Shown: piece after piece, positions 17,852 through 26,595 of the stretch
Position numbering within the stretch: position 1 is the first letter of the stretch
Layout of the letters: each line of letters begins with the position of its first letter
Source of the DNA: Alphaproteobacteria bacterium UBA7314
Lineage (GTDB): Bacteria > Pseudomonadota > Alphaproteobacteria > MPNO01 > UBA830
Assembly (NCBI GenBank): GCA_002471575.1
Contig: DKQG01000053.1
Coordinates: 7,365-71,364 of the forward strand
Length of the DNA: 64,000 nt
Reading direction: 5' to 3'
Translations under genes and position numbers: made by a program
The notes under the pieces: generated by a model
What the model was told of the DNA's origin: nothing
What the model saw: the letters and a program-made list of their open reading frames with translations, nothing else
The model's database searches: none

Positions 17852-18238
17852 ATGACCGTGCTTCCAGAACTGCTCCGCTGGGTCCGTCCGGTTGCCGTCG
17901 CCGCCATACTGCTCTCGTCGCCGGCAGCGTTGTCGCAGACATTCTTCAAAGACATAGAGGATCTGCCGATCGCTCCCGGACTGAAAGAGGACGCAGACAG
18001 CGGTATGCGTTTTGACAGTCCTGGCGGACGGATCGTGACAGCCGTCGCAGCCGGCGGCGGCAGTCTGGATGCTTATCGCCGGTTCTATGAAAAAGCGCTG
18101 CCGGCGCTGGGGTGGAAGGCGGCGGCCGGCGGATATCAGAGGGACGGCGAGGCGCTTCTTCTTGAATTCGTGCAGCGCGGCGGGCGTATCGAGTTGCGCG
18201 TGCGGATTGTTCCCCAGGGGCCAGAAAAAGGCCGGTAA
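17852..18238 (+). CDS. Conserved secreted protein of unknown function next to mutM
   Basis: A 128-residue protein with a signal peptide (residues 1-28, VAVAAILLSSPAALSQ). The mature part starts FFKDIEDLPIAPGLKEDADSGMRFDSPGGRIV and includes YRRFYEKALPALGWKAA. Similar proteins lie near mutM and rpsT in other Rhodospirillales-like genomes as I recall them. The domain looks like a small periplasmic alpha/beta fold. No catalytic motif is visible. The 3-base gap to mutM suggests the same transcript. Confidence 0.7.
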   Translation: MTVLPELLRWVRPVAVAAILLSSPAALSQTFFKDIEDLPIAPGLKEDADSGMRFDSPGGRIVTAVAAGGGSLDAYRRFYEKALPALGWKAAAGGYQRDGEALLLEFVQRGGRIELRVRIVPQGPEKGR

Positions 18239-18252
18239 CGCCCGCTAAATGC

Positions 18253-18281
18253 TTGACGAAGCGGTGCTTCCCTCGTAAAAA
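18253..18281 (+). promoter_or_regulatory. Promoter of rpsT
   Basis: TTGACG (18253-18258), a 17-base spacer and TAAAAA (18276-18281) lie 27 bases before the rpsT ATG. The -35 is strong, the -10 moderate. An A-rich AAGGGAAAAAACT site for ribosome binding follows. Confidence 0.5.
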
Positions 18282-18307
18282 CAGCGCCGATTTCAAGGGA
18301 AAAAACT

Positions 18308-18568
18308 ATGGCGAATACATCTTCCGCAAAGAAGCGGGTCCGGCGTGATGAGCGCAAAACTGCGACCAACATCAGCCGTCGCAGCCGCATTCGGACTTAC
18401 ATCAAGAAAGTTGAAGCCGCGATTGAAGGTGGAGACAAGGACGCCGCGAATGCCGCGCTTAAGGAGGCGCAGCCCGAACTGATGCGTGGCGTGACCCGTG
18501 GCGTGTTCAAGAAGAATACGGCGGCGCGAAAAATTTCTCGCCTGTCTCAGCGCATCAAGGCGATCTGA
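18308..18568 (+). CDS. rpsT: 30S ribosomal protein S20
   Basis: An 86-residue basic helical protein that binds the 5' domain of 16S rRNA. It starts MANTSSAKKRVRRDERK and contains NISRRSRIRTYIKKVE and GVFKKNTAARKISRLSQRI, the S20 pattern. It stands alone with its own promoter and terminator. The position ahead of dnaA is common in alphaproteobacteria. Confidence 0.97.
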   Translation: MANTSSAKKRVRRDERKTATNISRRSRIRTYIKKVEAAIEGGDKDAANAALKEAQPELMRGVTRGVFKKNTAARKISRLSQRIKAI

Positions 18569-18637
18569 TCGCGCGCGGTATTTTGATAAGTCTTTAGAGT
18601 CAATCGCTTCCGTCCCAGCCGACGGAAAAATCTTTCA

Positions 18638-18666
18638 AAAGGCCGGCCCTGCGCCGGCCTTTCGCA
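18638..18666 (+). terminator. Terminator of rpsT
   Basis: AAAGGCCGGC (18638-18647) pairs with GCCGGCCTTT (18653-18662) over a 5-base loop, followed by CGC. The A-tract/T-tract arms make this a bidirectional-looking intrinsic terminator. Confidence 0.75.
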
Positions 18667-18680
18667 TGTGCGTAAAGACT

Positions 18681-18709
18681 CGCAAACCGGCGCTGAAGGC
18701 CGGTTTGCG
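18681..18709. repeat. Second stem-loop downstream of rpsT
   Basis: CGCAAACCGG (18681-18690) and CCGGTTTGCG (18700-18709) are perfect 10-base inverted repeats. There is no T-run. It lies next to the sequence TCTTCCACA (18711-18719), which matches a DnaA box at seven of nine positions. Confidence 0.6.
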
Positions 18710-19031
18710 GTCTTCCACAGGTTATTAACGTTTCCATTCTGTCAACCCTATAAATTTTCAAGAATCGCAATTTTTTTGCGCCCATCCCGTGTTCAACCCG
18801 TTGCGCCCTCCGGCGGTCGGGGGTACATTGGATTTCCGGTTCAGCAGGGTGAGGCGTAAAAAAGTAATCCACTGGCGCGTTATTCGAACTTAATCAGTAA
18901 AATCTCTAAATATACGGGGTCTTTCTTTGGTGGCCGCAAAGGTGCCAAGTAACTGAAAAATAATGCCGAAGTATTGTTGGTGAATAGAAATATGTGTTTT
19001 GAGGGGGCAATTGTGGCCAAGGGGGCAGTCA

Positions 19032-19499
19032 ATGAGCGAAACTTCCGCACCTGAAAACACCGCTTTAGGACAGGCAGGTGGTGCAGGTTACGCTGGGGAT
19101 GTGGACGTCGCCACCGCCTGGGAAGGCGTGAAGAGCTCGGCGAATGCATTACTGGTTGATGTTCGCACGCAGGCAGAATGGAATTTTGTCGGGATCCCCG
19201 ATCTTTCTTCGGTAGATAAAAAGCCGGTCTTTATCGAGTGGCAGGTATTTCCGACGATGGACGTGAACGGCTCGTTTGTGGATGCCGTTACCGCGGCCGC
19301 GCCGGACAAATCGGCGCCTATCTATCTTTTGTGCCGCTCGGGCGCGCGGTCGAAATCTGCCGCGATTGCCTTGACGCAGGCTGGATACGCGGAATGCTAC
19401 AATATCAGCCAAGGCTTCGAGGGCCGCCACGATGCCGAGCAGCATCGCGGCTCGACCGATGGCTGGAAGGCGCGCGGCCTACCTTGGGTGCAGGGGTAG
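19032..19499 (+). CDS. Rhodanese-like sulfurtransferase
   Basis: A 155-residue single-domain rhodanese. The domain starts ATAWEGVKSSANALLVDVRTQAEW, and the active-site loop is CRSGARS, with the catalytic Cys near residue 104. It ends in the typical GFEGRHD...GWKARGLPW block. The ATG at 19032 follows AAGGGGG; the ORF also has an upstream in-frame start at 18999. It ends 3 bases before dnaA, so both are probably one transcript, as in other alphaproteobacteria. The sulfur acceptor is unknown. Confidence 0.88.
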   Translation: MSETSAPENTALGQAGGAGYAGDVDVATAWEGVKSSANALLVDVRTQAEWNFVGIPDLSSVDKKPVFIEWQVFPTMDVNGSFVDAVTAAAPDKSAPIYLLCRSGARSKSAAIALTQAGYAECYNISQGFEGRHDAEQHRGSTDGWKARGLPWVQG

Positions 19500-19502
19500 C
19501 GC

Positions 19503-20894
19503 ATGGCTGGAAATGGACTTACGCAGGAAATCAATGCCCGCTGGACACGCGTTCGAGGGGTACTGCGCGCCGAGGTTGGTGACTCCGCATACAAGAGCTG
19601 GCTGAAGCCTCTCGGCTTGGTCGAATTTTCCGGCGGCGTTGTGCGCCTTTCCGTACCTACCCGATTTATGCGCGACTGGATCGCCAACCACTATGGCAAC
19701 CGGATCACAGAGCTCTGGCGCGACGGGAATTCGCCAGTCACGGAGGTCGAGATTTTCGTCCTCTCTGATGCCGAAGATGCCCGGACGCAAACGCCGCCAA
19801 AGGCGCCGTCGGAAATCGCCGTCAGTGCAACTGTAGGCGCCCGCGTGTCGCCGGATCGTGTTGAAGGCGACGTCAGTGCGGCGCTCGACCAGCGCTTTAA
19901 GTTCGACAATTTTGTTGTTGGCAAACCGAACGAGCTTGCCTATGCGGCGGCGCGCCGTGTGGCGGATGCAGAAACTGCGACCTACAATCCGTTGTTCCTC
20001 TATGGCGGGGTCGGGTTGGGCAAGACCCATCTGATGCACGCGATAGCTTGGCATATCCGCGAACATCAGCCAGGGCGCAAAGTCGTCTACCTGTCGGCTG
20101 AGAAGTTTATGTACTACTTCATCCGTGCCCTGCGCTTCCAAGACACGATGGCGTTCAAGGAACGTTTCCGTTCGGTGGACGTGCTGATGATCGATGACGT
20201 GCAGTTCATCAACGGCAAGGAATCGACGCAGGAAGAATTTTTTCACACTTTCAATGACCTGGTTGACAATAATCGCCAAGTTGTCGTATCCGCCGACAAG
20301 TCTCCGTCGGATCTTGAGGGCATGGAGGAACGGCTCCGGTCCCGGCTGGGCTGGGGGCTGGTCGCCGACATACATGCGACAACCTATGAACTCCGCCTCG
20401 GTATCCTTCAGTCCAAGAAGGACGAGATCGGTGCTGTAGTGCCGGACAAGGTTCTTGAATTCCTCGCTCACAAGATCACGTCCAGTGTCCGCGAGCTAGA
20501 GGGCGCGTTAAACCGGGTGGCGGCGCATGCCTCGCTGATCGGTCGCGAGATCACGCTGGAGACTTGTCAAGAAGTCCTGCACGATTTATTGCGCGCCAGC
20601 GACCGTCGGATTTCGATTGAGGAAATCCAAAAACGGGTCGCTGAACATTTTAATATTCGGCTTGCCGACATGCATTCGGCCCGACGGTCGCGGGCGGTGG
20701 CCCGACCGCGCCAGGTGGCGATGTATCTCGCGAAACAGCTGACCTCCCGGTCGTTGCCTGAAATTGGGCGGAAATTCGGCGGCCGCGACCACACGACCGT
20801 GATGCATGCGGTTAAGAAGGTCGAGGAGCTGCGGACGAGCGATACCACTTTCGCTGAAGACGTGGATCTGCTCCGGCGGATGCTGGAGGGCTGA
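19503..20894 (+). CDS. dnaA: Chromosomal replication initiator DnaA
   Basis: A 463-residue initiator that opens the origin. Domain I (1-90, AYKSWLKPLGLVEF) and a linker precede the AAA+ domain with Walker A GGVGLGKTHL (168-177) and Walker B MIDDVQFI. The DNA-binding domain IV ends in GRDHTTVMHAVKKVEEL, the DnaA signature. The GTG/ATG choice is clear: ATG at 19503. The gene starts right after the rhodanese gene and is followed by 317 bases without a gene before dnaN. Confidence 0.98.
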   Translation: MAGNGLTQEINARWTRVRGVLRAEVGDSAYKSWLKPLGLVEFSGGVVRLSVPTRFMRDWIANHYGNRITELWRDGNSPVTEVEIFVLSDAEDARTQTPPKAPSEIAVSATVGARVSPDRVEGDVSAALDQRFKFDNFVVGKPNELAYAAARRVADAETATYNPLFLYGGVGLGKTHLMHAIAWHIREHQPGRKVVYLSAEKFMYYFIRALRFQDTMAFKERFRSVDVLMIDDVQFINGKESTQEEFFHTFNDLVDNNRQVVVSADKSPSDLEGMEERLRSRLGWGLVADIHATTYELRLGILQSKKDEIGAVVPDKVLEFLAHKITSSVRELEGALNRVAAHASLIGREITLETCQEVLHDLLRASDRRISIEEIQKRVAEHFNIRLADMHSARRSRAVARPRQVAMYLAKQLTSRSLPEIGRKFGGRDHTTVMHAVKKVEELRTSDTTFAEDVDLLRRMLEG

Positions 20895-21211
20895 TACACT
20901 ACGCCAAGCGGCGGGGTCAGCTTCTCTGAAACGACCAGAATTCGGCAGCTTTAGGCCTTAGATCCGGTTATTGATTCGCCTGCTGTTTCTCCTTTGTCGG
21001 GCGGTTTTGTAAGCCTCTGATAATGTTGGCCTTTTGAGGCGAGTGCCGGGATGGTGATCCTGCGAGTTTTCTTGGGATTTCAAGGGCTTTTGGTATAATT
21101 TCGTTTGATTCTCAGGGTTTCCTGGGCATGTGCGGTTCACAGCCGCTACGGATAATGCGTCAGTAATAGCCACCTGATGGCCCCAACAAGCGCGAAAGCT
21201 GATTTTAAGCC
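20895..21211 (+). other. dnaA-dnaN intergenic region, no gene seen
   Basis: This 317-base stretch holds no ORF that I would support. It contains the dnaN promoter at 21072-21099. I find no clear cluster of TTATNCACA-type DnaA boxes. Confidence 0.6.
21072..21099 (+). promoter_or_regulatory. Promoter of dnaN
   Basis: TTGGGA (21072-21077), a 16-base spacer and a perfect TATAAT (21094-21099). The predicted start near 21106 leaves a leader of about 105 bases. Confidence 0.6.
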
Positions 21212-22330
21212 ATGCAATTCACCATCGAACGCAGCACTCTCCTGAGGTCTCTCACACACGTTCAGGGCGTCGTAGAGCGCCGGACGACCATTCCGATCCT
21301 GTCGAACGTGCTTCTGCAGGCAAATGGGGGGAAGTTTGGCCTGACGGCAACCGACATGGATCTCGCCATCATCGAGGGGGTGGCTGCCGATGTGTCACAG
21401 GATGGATCAACCACGGTGCCGGCGCACACGCTGTACGACATCGTGCGCAAGCTGCCCGAGGGCTCGCAGGTGGAGGTCGGCGCTGGCGGTGAGCAGGGTC
21501 AGCTTGAAATCCGTTCTGGCCGCTCCAAGCTGAGTCTGACAACGCTGCCCAGCGAAGATTTTCCCGTAATGTCGGATGGCGACCTGCCGCACAGCTTTAC
21601 CGTGCCGGCCCGTGTACTCCGACGTCTGATCGACCGCACCCGCTTTGCCATGTCGACCGAGGAAACGCGCTACTATCTCAACGGTTTGTATTTTCATGCC
21701 GCCGATTCTGACGGTGTCGAAGTGCTGCGCATCGTGGCAACCGACGGACATCGTCTGGCTCGCGTCGAAGTGCCGATTCCCGACGGGGCGGCGGGCATGC
21801 CAGGTGTTATCGTTCCGCGCAAGGCCGTGGGTGAAATCTATAAGCTGATCGAAGAAGTCGAGGATGATATCGAAATCGCTCTATCGGAGACGAAAATCCG
21901 CTTTGCCTTCGGCGACGCAGTGCTGACATCGAAGCTTATCGACGGCACGTTCCCGGATTACGATCGGGTTATTCCTTTCGGCAATGACAAGACGCTAGAG
22001 GTAAAGCGCACCGAATTCGTCAAGGCCGTCGATCTGGTCTCCACGATTTCGACTGAGAAATCGCGGGCTATCAAGCTGGCGCTCGAGGACGGCAACCTCG
22101 TCCTCACCGCGACCAGCCCCGAAGCGGGCAGTGCCCGAGAAGAACTGGACGTAGACTATAACGACGATCCGCTGGAAATTGGGTTCAATTCCAAATACCT
22201 GCTGGATATCACCCAGCAGATCGAAGGCGATGACGCGAAATTCGTGCTTTCCGATGGCGCGTCGCCGACGCTGGTTCAAGACATGGGCGATACAAGCGCG
22301 CTCTATGTCCTGATGCCCATGCGGGTCTGA
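21212..22330 (+). CDS. dnaN: DNA polymerase III beta subunit (sliding clamp)
   Basis: A 372-residue clamp made of three similar domains. It starts MQFTIERSTLLRSLTHVQGVVERRTTIPILSNVL and ends in ALYVLMPMRV, where the C-terminal MPMR motif forms part of the partner-binding pocket. It keeps the polymerase on DNA. The order dnaA-dnaN-recF-gyrB is the classical replication block. Confidence 0.98.
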   Translation: MQFTIERSTLLRSLTHVQGVVERRTTIPILSNVLLQANGGKFGLTATDMDLAIIEGVAADVSQDGSTTVPAHTLYDIVRKLPEGSQVEVGAGGEQGQLEIRSGRSKLSLTTLPSEDFPVMSDGDLPHSFTVPARVLRRLIDRTRFAMSTEETRYYLNGLYFHAADSDGVEVLRIVATDGHRLARVEVPIPDGAAGMPGVIVPRKAVGEIYKLIEEVEDDIEIALSETKIRFAFGDAVLTSKLIDGTFPDYDRVIPFGNDKTLEVKRTEFVKAVDLVSTISTEKSRAIKLALEDGNLVLTATSPEAGSAREELDVDYNDDPLEIGFNSKYLLDITQQIEGDDAKFVLSDGASPTLVQDMGDTSALYVLMPMRV

Positions 22331-22346
22331 CGCATCGGTTCAGCTT

Positions 22347-23555
22347 TTGCAGAATGCCCTGGTAAATTTTCCCGACGAAACCGCTTCTCAGGAACGCTGC
22401 GCGGTCGTTAGGCTGGCGCTGACCGATTTCCGGTGCTACGCGCACCTGCGTCTGGATGCCGATGCACGCCCGGCGGTGCTCACCGGCGCGAACGGTGCCG
22501 GCAAGACCAATCTGCTGGAAGCGATATCGTTCCTCGCGCCCGGGCGTGGCCTGCGCCGTGCACGGATGCAGGATGTGACCCGAAGCGACGCACCGGTCGA
22601 CGAGTCCCCTGGTGCGTTACGCTGGGGAGTGGCATCTACGTTGGAAGCAGCCGGTGGAGCCGTTGAGGTCGGCACTGGGTTCGCAAGCGTCGGGGACGGG
22701 GACGACGGCGGCCGCCGGGTCGTCCGGATCAACGGTATGAATACCCGCAGCCAGTCGGCCCTGAGCGAGATACTGGCAGTGGTCTGGCTGGTGCCAGATA
22801 TGGATCGCCTTTTTATGGATAGTGCAGGACGACGACGACGGTTTCTTGACCGCTTGGTGGCGGGCTTTGATCCGGCGCATACGACGCGTCTAAACGAATA
22901 CGAACAGGCCATGCGGGAACGTACACGGCTGCTGCGTGACGATCGCGCTGGCTTCCGGGCCGCGGACGCTGGGTGGATTGCCGCACTGGAACAACGTATG
23001 GCGGAAAGCGGCATCGCGGTGGCGGCGGCGCGGCGCGATTTCGTCAACCGTCTTGGTGCCGCCTGCAAGCTTACCGCCGGGCCGTTTCCGGCGGCCGGTA
23101 TAACGCTGGTCGGCGACGCGGAAGGCTGGCTCGACCATGGGGCAGCGCTTGAGGCCGAAGATCGTTTCCGTGCGGCGCTTGCGGACTCACGCACCGCCGA
23201 TCGCGAAATTGGCCGCGCGCTGACCGGGCCGCATCGTTCAGATATTCAGGTGGTCCACCTTGCTAAGAACTGTCCCGCTGCCGTTTGTTCGACAGGTGAG
23301 CAAAAAGCGCTGCTCATCAGCATCGTGTTGGCGCATGCCCGGCTGGTCGCCCTCGACCGAGGTGCTTCACCGCTACTGCTGATGGATGAGATCGTCGCGC
23401 ATCTCGACGCGGAACGCCGCGCTGCACTGTTTGACGAAATCTGCGCTATCGGCGCACAGGCCTGGATGACTGGTACCGATCAGGAACTATTCGAGCAATT
23501 CGGCGACCGGGCCCAGTATTTCCGTGTCGATAACGCCAACGTGCAAACAGTTTGA
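22347..23555 (+). CDS. recF: DNA replication and repair protein RecF
   Basis: A 402-residue SMC-like ATPase acting with RecO and RecR at gaps. Walker A (GANGAGKTNLLEA) is near residue 49, the signature motif is TGPHRSDIQ, and Walker B is LLLMDEIVAHLD. The likely start is TTG at 22347, because no ATG or GTG lies between the dnaN stop and the conserved LALTDFRCYAHLRL. A 16-base gap separates it from dnaN. Confidence 0.95.
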   Translation: MQNALVNFPDETASQERCAVVRLALTDFRCYAHLRLDADARPAVLTGANGAGKTNLLEAISFLAPGRGLRRARMQDVTRSDAPVDESPGALRWGVASTLEAAGGAVEVGTGFASVGDGDDGGRRVVRINGMNTRSQSALSEILAVVWLVPDMDRLFMDSAGRRRRFLDRLVAGFDPAHTTRLNEYEQAMRERTRLLRDDRAGFRAADAGWIAALEQRMAESGIAVAAARRDFVNRLGAACKLTAGPFPAAGITLVGDAEGWLDHGAALEAEDRFRAALADSRTADREIGRALTGPHRSDIQVVHLAKNCPAAVCSTGEQKALLISIVLAHARLVALDRGASPLLLMDEIVAHLDAERRAALFDEICAIGAQAWMTGTDQELFEQFGDRAQYFRVDNANVQTV

Positions 23556-23562
23556 GGATCGA

Positions 23563-26022
23563 ATGACGTCACCCGAAGATACGCCACCCCCTGAAAACAG
23601 CGATGCTGATAGTGAAGGCGCCGAATACGGCGCCGATTCTATTCAGGTTTTGCGCGGACTGGAAGCGGTTCGAAAACGGCCGGGCATGTATATCGGCGAC
23701 ACCGACGACGGTTCCGGGCTGCACCACATGGTGTACGAGGTCGTCGACAACGCCATCGACGAGGCGCTGGCCGGGTACTGTTCCGAGGTGACGGTGACGC
23801 TCAATGGTGACGGATCCGCAACAATCACTGACGACGGCCGGGGCATCCCGGTGGAAATCCACGAAGAGGAGGGCGTCTCGGCGGCCGAGGTCATCATGAC
23901 CCAGTTGCACGCTGGCGGAAAATTCGACCAGAACTCATACAAGGTCTCGGGCGGTCTGCACGGGGTCGGCGTGTCTGTGGTAAACGCGCTGTCGGAATGG
24001 CTGAAACTACGTATCTGGCGTGATGGCAAGGAACACGTGATGCGTTTCAGCCACGGCGAGTCAGACGGCCCGCTTGAGGTCGTCGGCGACGCCAATGGCA
24101 AAAAAGGCACTGCGGTGACCTTTATGCCGTCGGCCGAAACATTCACGATGACCGAATTCAACCTGTCGACCCTTGAACACAGATTGCGCGAACTGGCTTT
24201 CCTGAACTCGGGGGTCAGGCTGGTGCTGACCGATGCCCGAGGCGTCGAACCCACGACGGTCGTGCTGGAATACGAAGGCGGGATCGAGGCATTCGTTCAG
24301 CACCTTGACCGTGGCAAGACCCCGTTGATCGAATCCCCCATCGTTATCGCTGGTGAACAGGACGGCGTCAGTGTCGACATGGCGCTGGAATGGGCGGACA
24401 GCTACCATGAAACCACACTTTGCTTCACAAACACGATCCCGCAATCCGACGGCGGGACGCATCTTGCAGGTTTCCGCGCCGCGCTGACGCGCACCGTGAA
24501 CGGTTACGCCAATGAAAGCGGACTCGCTAAGAAGGCGAAGGTGTCGCTATCGGGCGACGATGCCCGCGAGGGGTTGACCTGCGTGGTTTCGGTGAAGGTG
24601 CCTGATCCCAAGTTTTCGTCCCAGACAAAAGACAAGCTGGTGTCGTCCGAGGTGCGCCCGATCGTCGAGAGCATCGCGGCGGAAAAAATCGGACAATGGT
24701 TCGAAGAACATCCCAACGATGCCAAGCGGGTCGTCGGCAAGGTGATCGAGGCTGCCATAGCGCGTGATGCCGCGCGTAAAGCCCGTGACCTGACCCGACG
24801 TAAAGGGGCGCTTGATATTTCGTCTTTGCCCGGCAAGCTGGCCGACTGTCAGGAAAGGGATCCTGCCAATTCCGAACTTTTTATCGTCGAGGGCGACTCC
24901 GCGGGTGGTTCCGCGAAACAGGCGCGCAACCGGAAAAACCAGGCGGTGCTGCCGCTACGTGGAAAAATCCTGAACGTTGAACGCGCACGGTTCGACAAGG
25001 TCCTATCGTCTGCCGAGCTTGGCACGCTGATAACTGCTCTAGGGGCGGGTATCGGGGCCGAAGAATTCGATATTGAAAAAGCCCGGTATCACAAGATCAT
25101 CATCATGACGGACGCCGATGTCGACGGCAGCCACATCCGGACGCTGTTGCTCACCTTCTTTTATCGGCAGATGCCGGAAATCATCGAGCGAGGTTATTTG
25201 TACATTGCGCAACCGCCGCTTTATCGGGCCAAGAAGGGCGACAGCGAAACGTATCTGAAAGACGACCCGGAGATGGAGGAATACCTGATCCGCGCCGGGT
25301 TGCGGGAAGCGGTGCTGACGGTCAGCGACGGGGCTCAGATCGCTGGCGACGACCTTTACGACCGGGTCAAGCAGGCACAGCGCGCGAAGCAACTGCTACA
25401 GCCGATGTCATCCAAGCTTACCAATGCCGAGGTGGCCGAACAGGCGGCAGTGCTGGGCGCGTTCAACCAGGTCCTTCTCGACTCTGAAGAACAGTCGCAA
25501 CTGGTCGCTGACGCCCTGGCACGGCGGCTGGATGGGCTGGCCGAGCCTGCGGATCGTGGCTGGACGGCGGAGATGATGGATGGCGGCGGTATCGCGTTTC
25601 TGAGGACCCGGCGGGGTGTCACTGAACGCCAGGTTATCGACGGTGCGTTGCTGCGGTCGAGCGAGGCCCGCCGTTTGGACGAGATGGCGTCCGATTTTCA
25701 GCTTCTCTATGCCCGTCCCGCTACGCTGACCGCGCGGGATTTCGAACGGCGCATCACGGGACCGGCCGAACTTTTCGACGCCGTGCTCGGGCTCGGCCGG
25801 AGAGGTATCAGCGTTCAGCGATATAAGGGGCTGGGCGAGATGAACCCCGAACAGCTATGGGAAACTACCCTCGATCCTAATGTACGGACGTTGCTGAAAG
25901 TACGCATCGAGCATGGCGACCGTGCGGAGGACGTGTTCTCCACGCTTATGGGCGACGTAGTAGAACCGCGCCGCGATTTCATCCAAGACAACGCACTGAA
26001 AGTCGTCAATCTCGACGTTTGA
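23563..26022 (+). CDS. gyrB: DNA gyrase subunit B
   Basis: About 819 residues. The GHKL ATPase part has VRKRPGMYIGD and VDNAIDEALAG, and the TOPRIM part has EGDSAGGSAKQARNRKNQAVL and DADVDGSHIRTLLLTFFYR. The C-terminus ends QRYKGLGEMNPEQLWETTLDP. The ATG at 23563, preceded by GAGGA, gives the normal N-terminus; a start at 23524 would overlap recF. An insertion of about 130 residues (after LTVSDGAQIAGDD) relative to E. coli is usual in this group. Confidence 0.97.
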   Translation: MTSPEDTPPPENSDADSEGAEYGADSIQVLRGLEAVRKRPGMYIGDTDDGSGLHHMVYEVVDNAIDEALAGYCSEVTVTLNGDGSATITDDGRGIPVEIHEEEGVSAAEVIMTQLHAGGKFDQNSYKVSGGLHGVGVSVVNALSEWLKLRIWRDGKEHVMRFSHGESDGPLEVVGDANGKKGTAVTFMPSAETFTMTEFNLSTLEHRLRELAFLNSGVRLVLTDARGVEPTTVVLEYEGGIEAFVQHLDRGKTPLIESPIVIAGEQDGVSVDMALEWADSYHETTLCFTNTIPQSDGGTHLAGFRAALTRTVNGYANESGLAKKAKVSLSGDDAREGLTCVVSVKVPDPKFSSQTKDKLVSSEVRPIVESIAAEKIGQWFEEHPNDAKRVVGKVIEAAIARDAARKARDLTRRKGALDISSLPGKLADCQERDPANSELFIVEGDSAGGSAKQARNRKNQAVLPLRGKILNVERARFDKVLSSAELGTLITALGAGIGAEEFDIEKARYHKIIIMTDADVDGSHIRTLLLTFFYRQMPEIIERGYLYIAQPPLYRAKKGDSETYLKDDPEMEEYLIRAGLREAVLTVSDGAQIAGDDLYDRVKQAQRAKQLLQPMSSKLTNAEVAEQAAVLGAFNQVLLDSEEQSQLVADALARRLDGLAEPADRGWTAEMMDGGGIAFLRTRRGVTERQVIDGALLRSSEARRLDEMASDFQLLYARPATLTARDFERRITGPAELFDAVLGLGRRGISVQRYKGLGEMNPEQLWETTLDPNVRTLLKVRIEHGDRAEDVFSTLMGDVVEPRRDFIQDNALKVVNLDV

Positions 26023-26547
26023 TTACTGAGAGTTGCCCGCGATCCGGTCAAAACTGGCGCCGAATGCGGCGCATACCAGCACATCTCTAAGTTCGGGTGC
26101 GATATGACGATAGAACCGCCGCGCGGCCTTGTTGCGTTTGAGCACCGACCAGAATATCCAGCGCCCGCCGGCATCTCGGCTATGGCGCGCGACCCCGGTG
26201 ACCAGGGCGGTTCCAACGCCATTGCGCCGATAGCATTCGTCGACGTAGAGATCGGCCAAGTATACGCCCCGGGTTGCGCTGTCGGTATCGTAACCCCAGT
26301 AGTAGACGGCGTATCCTGCGGGGACGTTACCCTTCGTCGCCACCATGGTGTCAAAGGCGGGGATATCGCCGAAACCGTCTCGCAGAAACGCCTCCGCCGA
26401 AAACCGCGATATGCGGTCGCCGTCCGAGACGCTGAGCGCGCGCGCCATTGCGGCAATGTCGTCGGCGTCTTCGCGCCGCGCCGGGCGAATTTCAATGGCT
26501 GTTGTTGTCTCTTCCATGCGCGATTGCAGATGCCTTGTTGTCGCCAT
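26023..26547 (-). CDS. GNAT-family N-acetyltransferase
   Basis: A 174-residue acetyl-CoA-dependent transferase. The core shows EIRPARREDADDIAAMARAL, LADLYVDECYRRNGVGTALV (acetyl-CoA loop RRNGVGTA) and NKAARRFYRHIA. Its substrate is unknown. It is convergent with gyrB and its last base abuts the gyrB stop, leaving no terminator between. The start could also be the Met at residue 11 (26517). Confidence 0.85.
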   Translation of the reverse strand: MATTRHLQSRMEETTTAIEIRPARREDADDIAAMARALSVSDGDRISRFSAEAFLRDGFGDIPAFDTMVATKGNVPAGYAVYYWGYDTDSATRGVYLADLYVDECYRRNGVGTALVTGVARHSRDAGGRWIFWSVLKRNKAARRFYRHIAPELRDVLVCAAFGASFDRIAGNSQ

Positions 26548-26595
26548 AATGATGAAGTCGATTGATGCGGCTTCTAATCTACTACATATAACTCT

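Larger units (their letters stand above)
18569..19031. other. 463-base intergenic region before rhodanese-dnaA; no gene seen
   Basis: After the rpsT terminator and a second stem-loop, the stretch 18720-19010 is A+T-rich (for example TATAAATTTTC, CAATTTTTTTGCG, CTAAATATACGGGG). It contains no convincing ORF. In several alphaproteobacteria the chromosomal origin lies between rpsT-side genes and dnaA. Here I find only one degenerate DnaA-box match, so an origin is possible but not shown. Confidence 0.4.

Noticed and set aside
19479..20471. 330-codon minus-strand open frame
   Set aside because: It lies fully opposite dnaA and its protein shows no family; it is a shadow caused by GC-rich codons.
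20895..21211. Origin of replication between dnaA and dnaN
   Set aside because: I could not find a cluster of DnaA boxes, only a promoter.
22436..23194. 252-codon minus-strand open frame rich in Ser and Arg
   Set aside because: Antisense to recF; low-complexity composition typical of a shadow frame.
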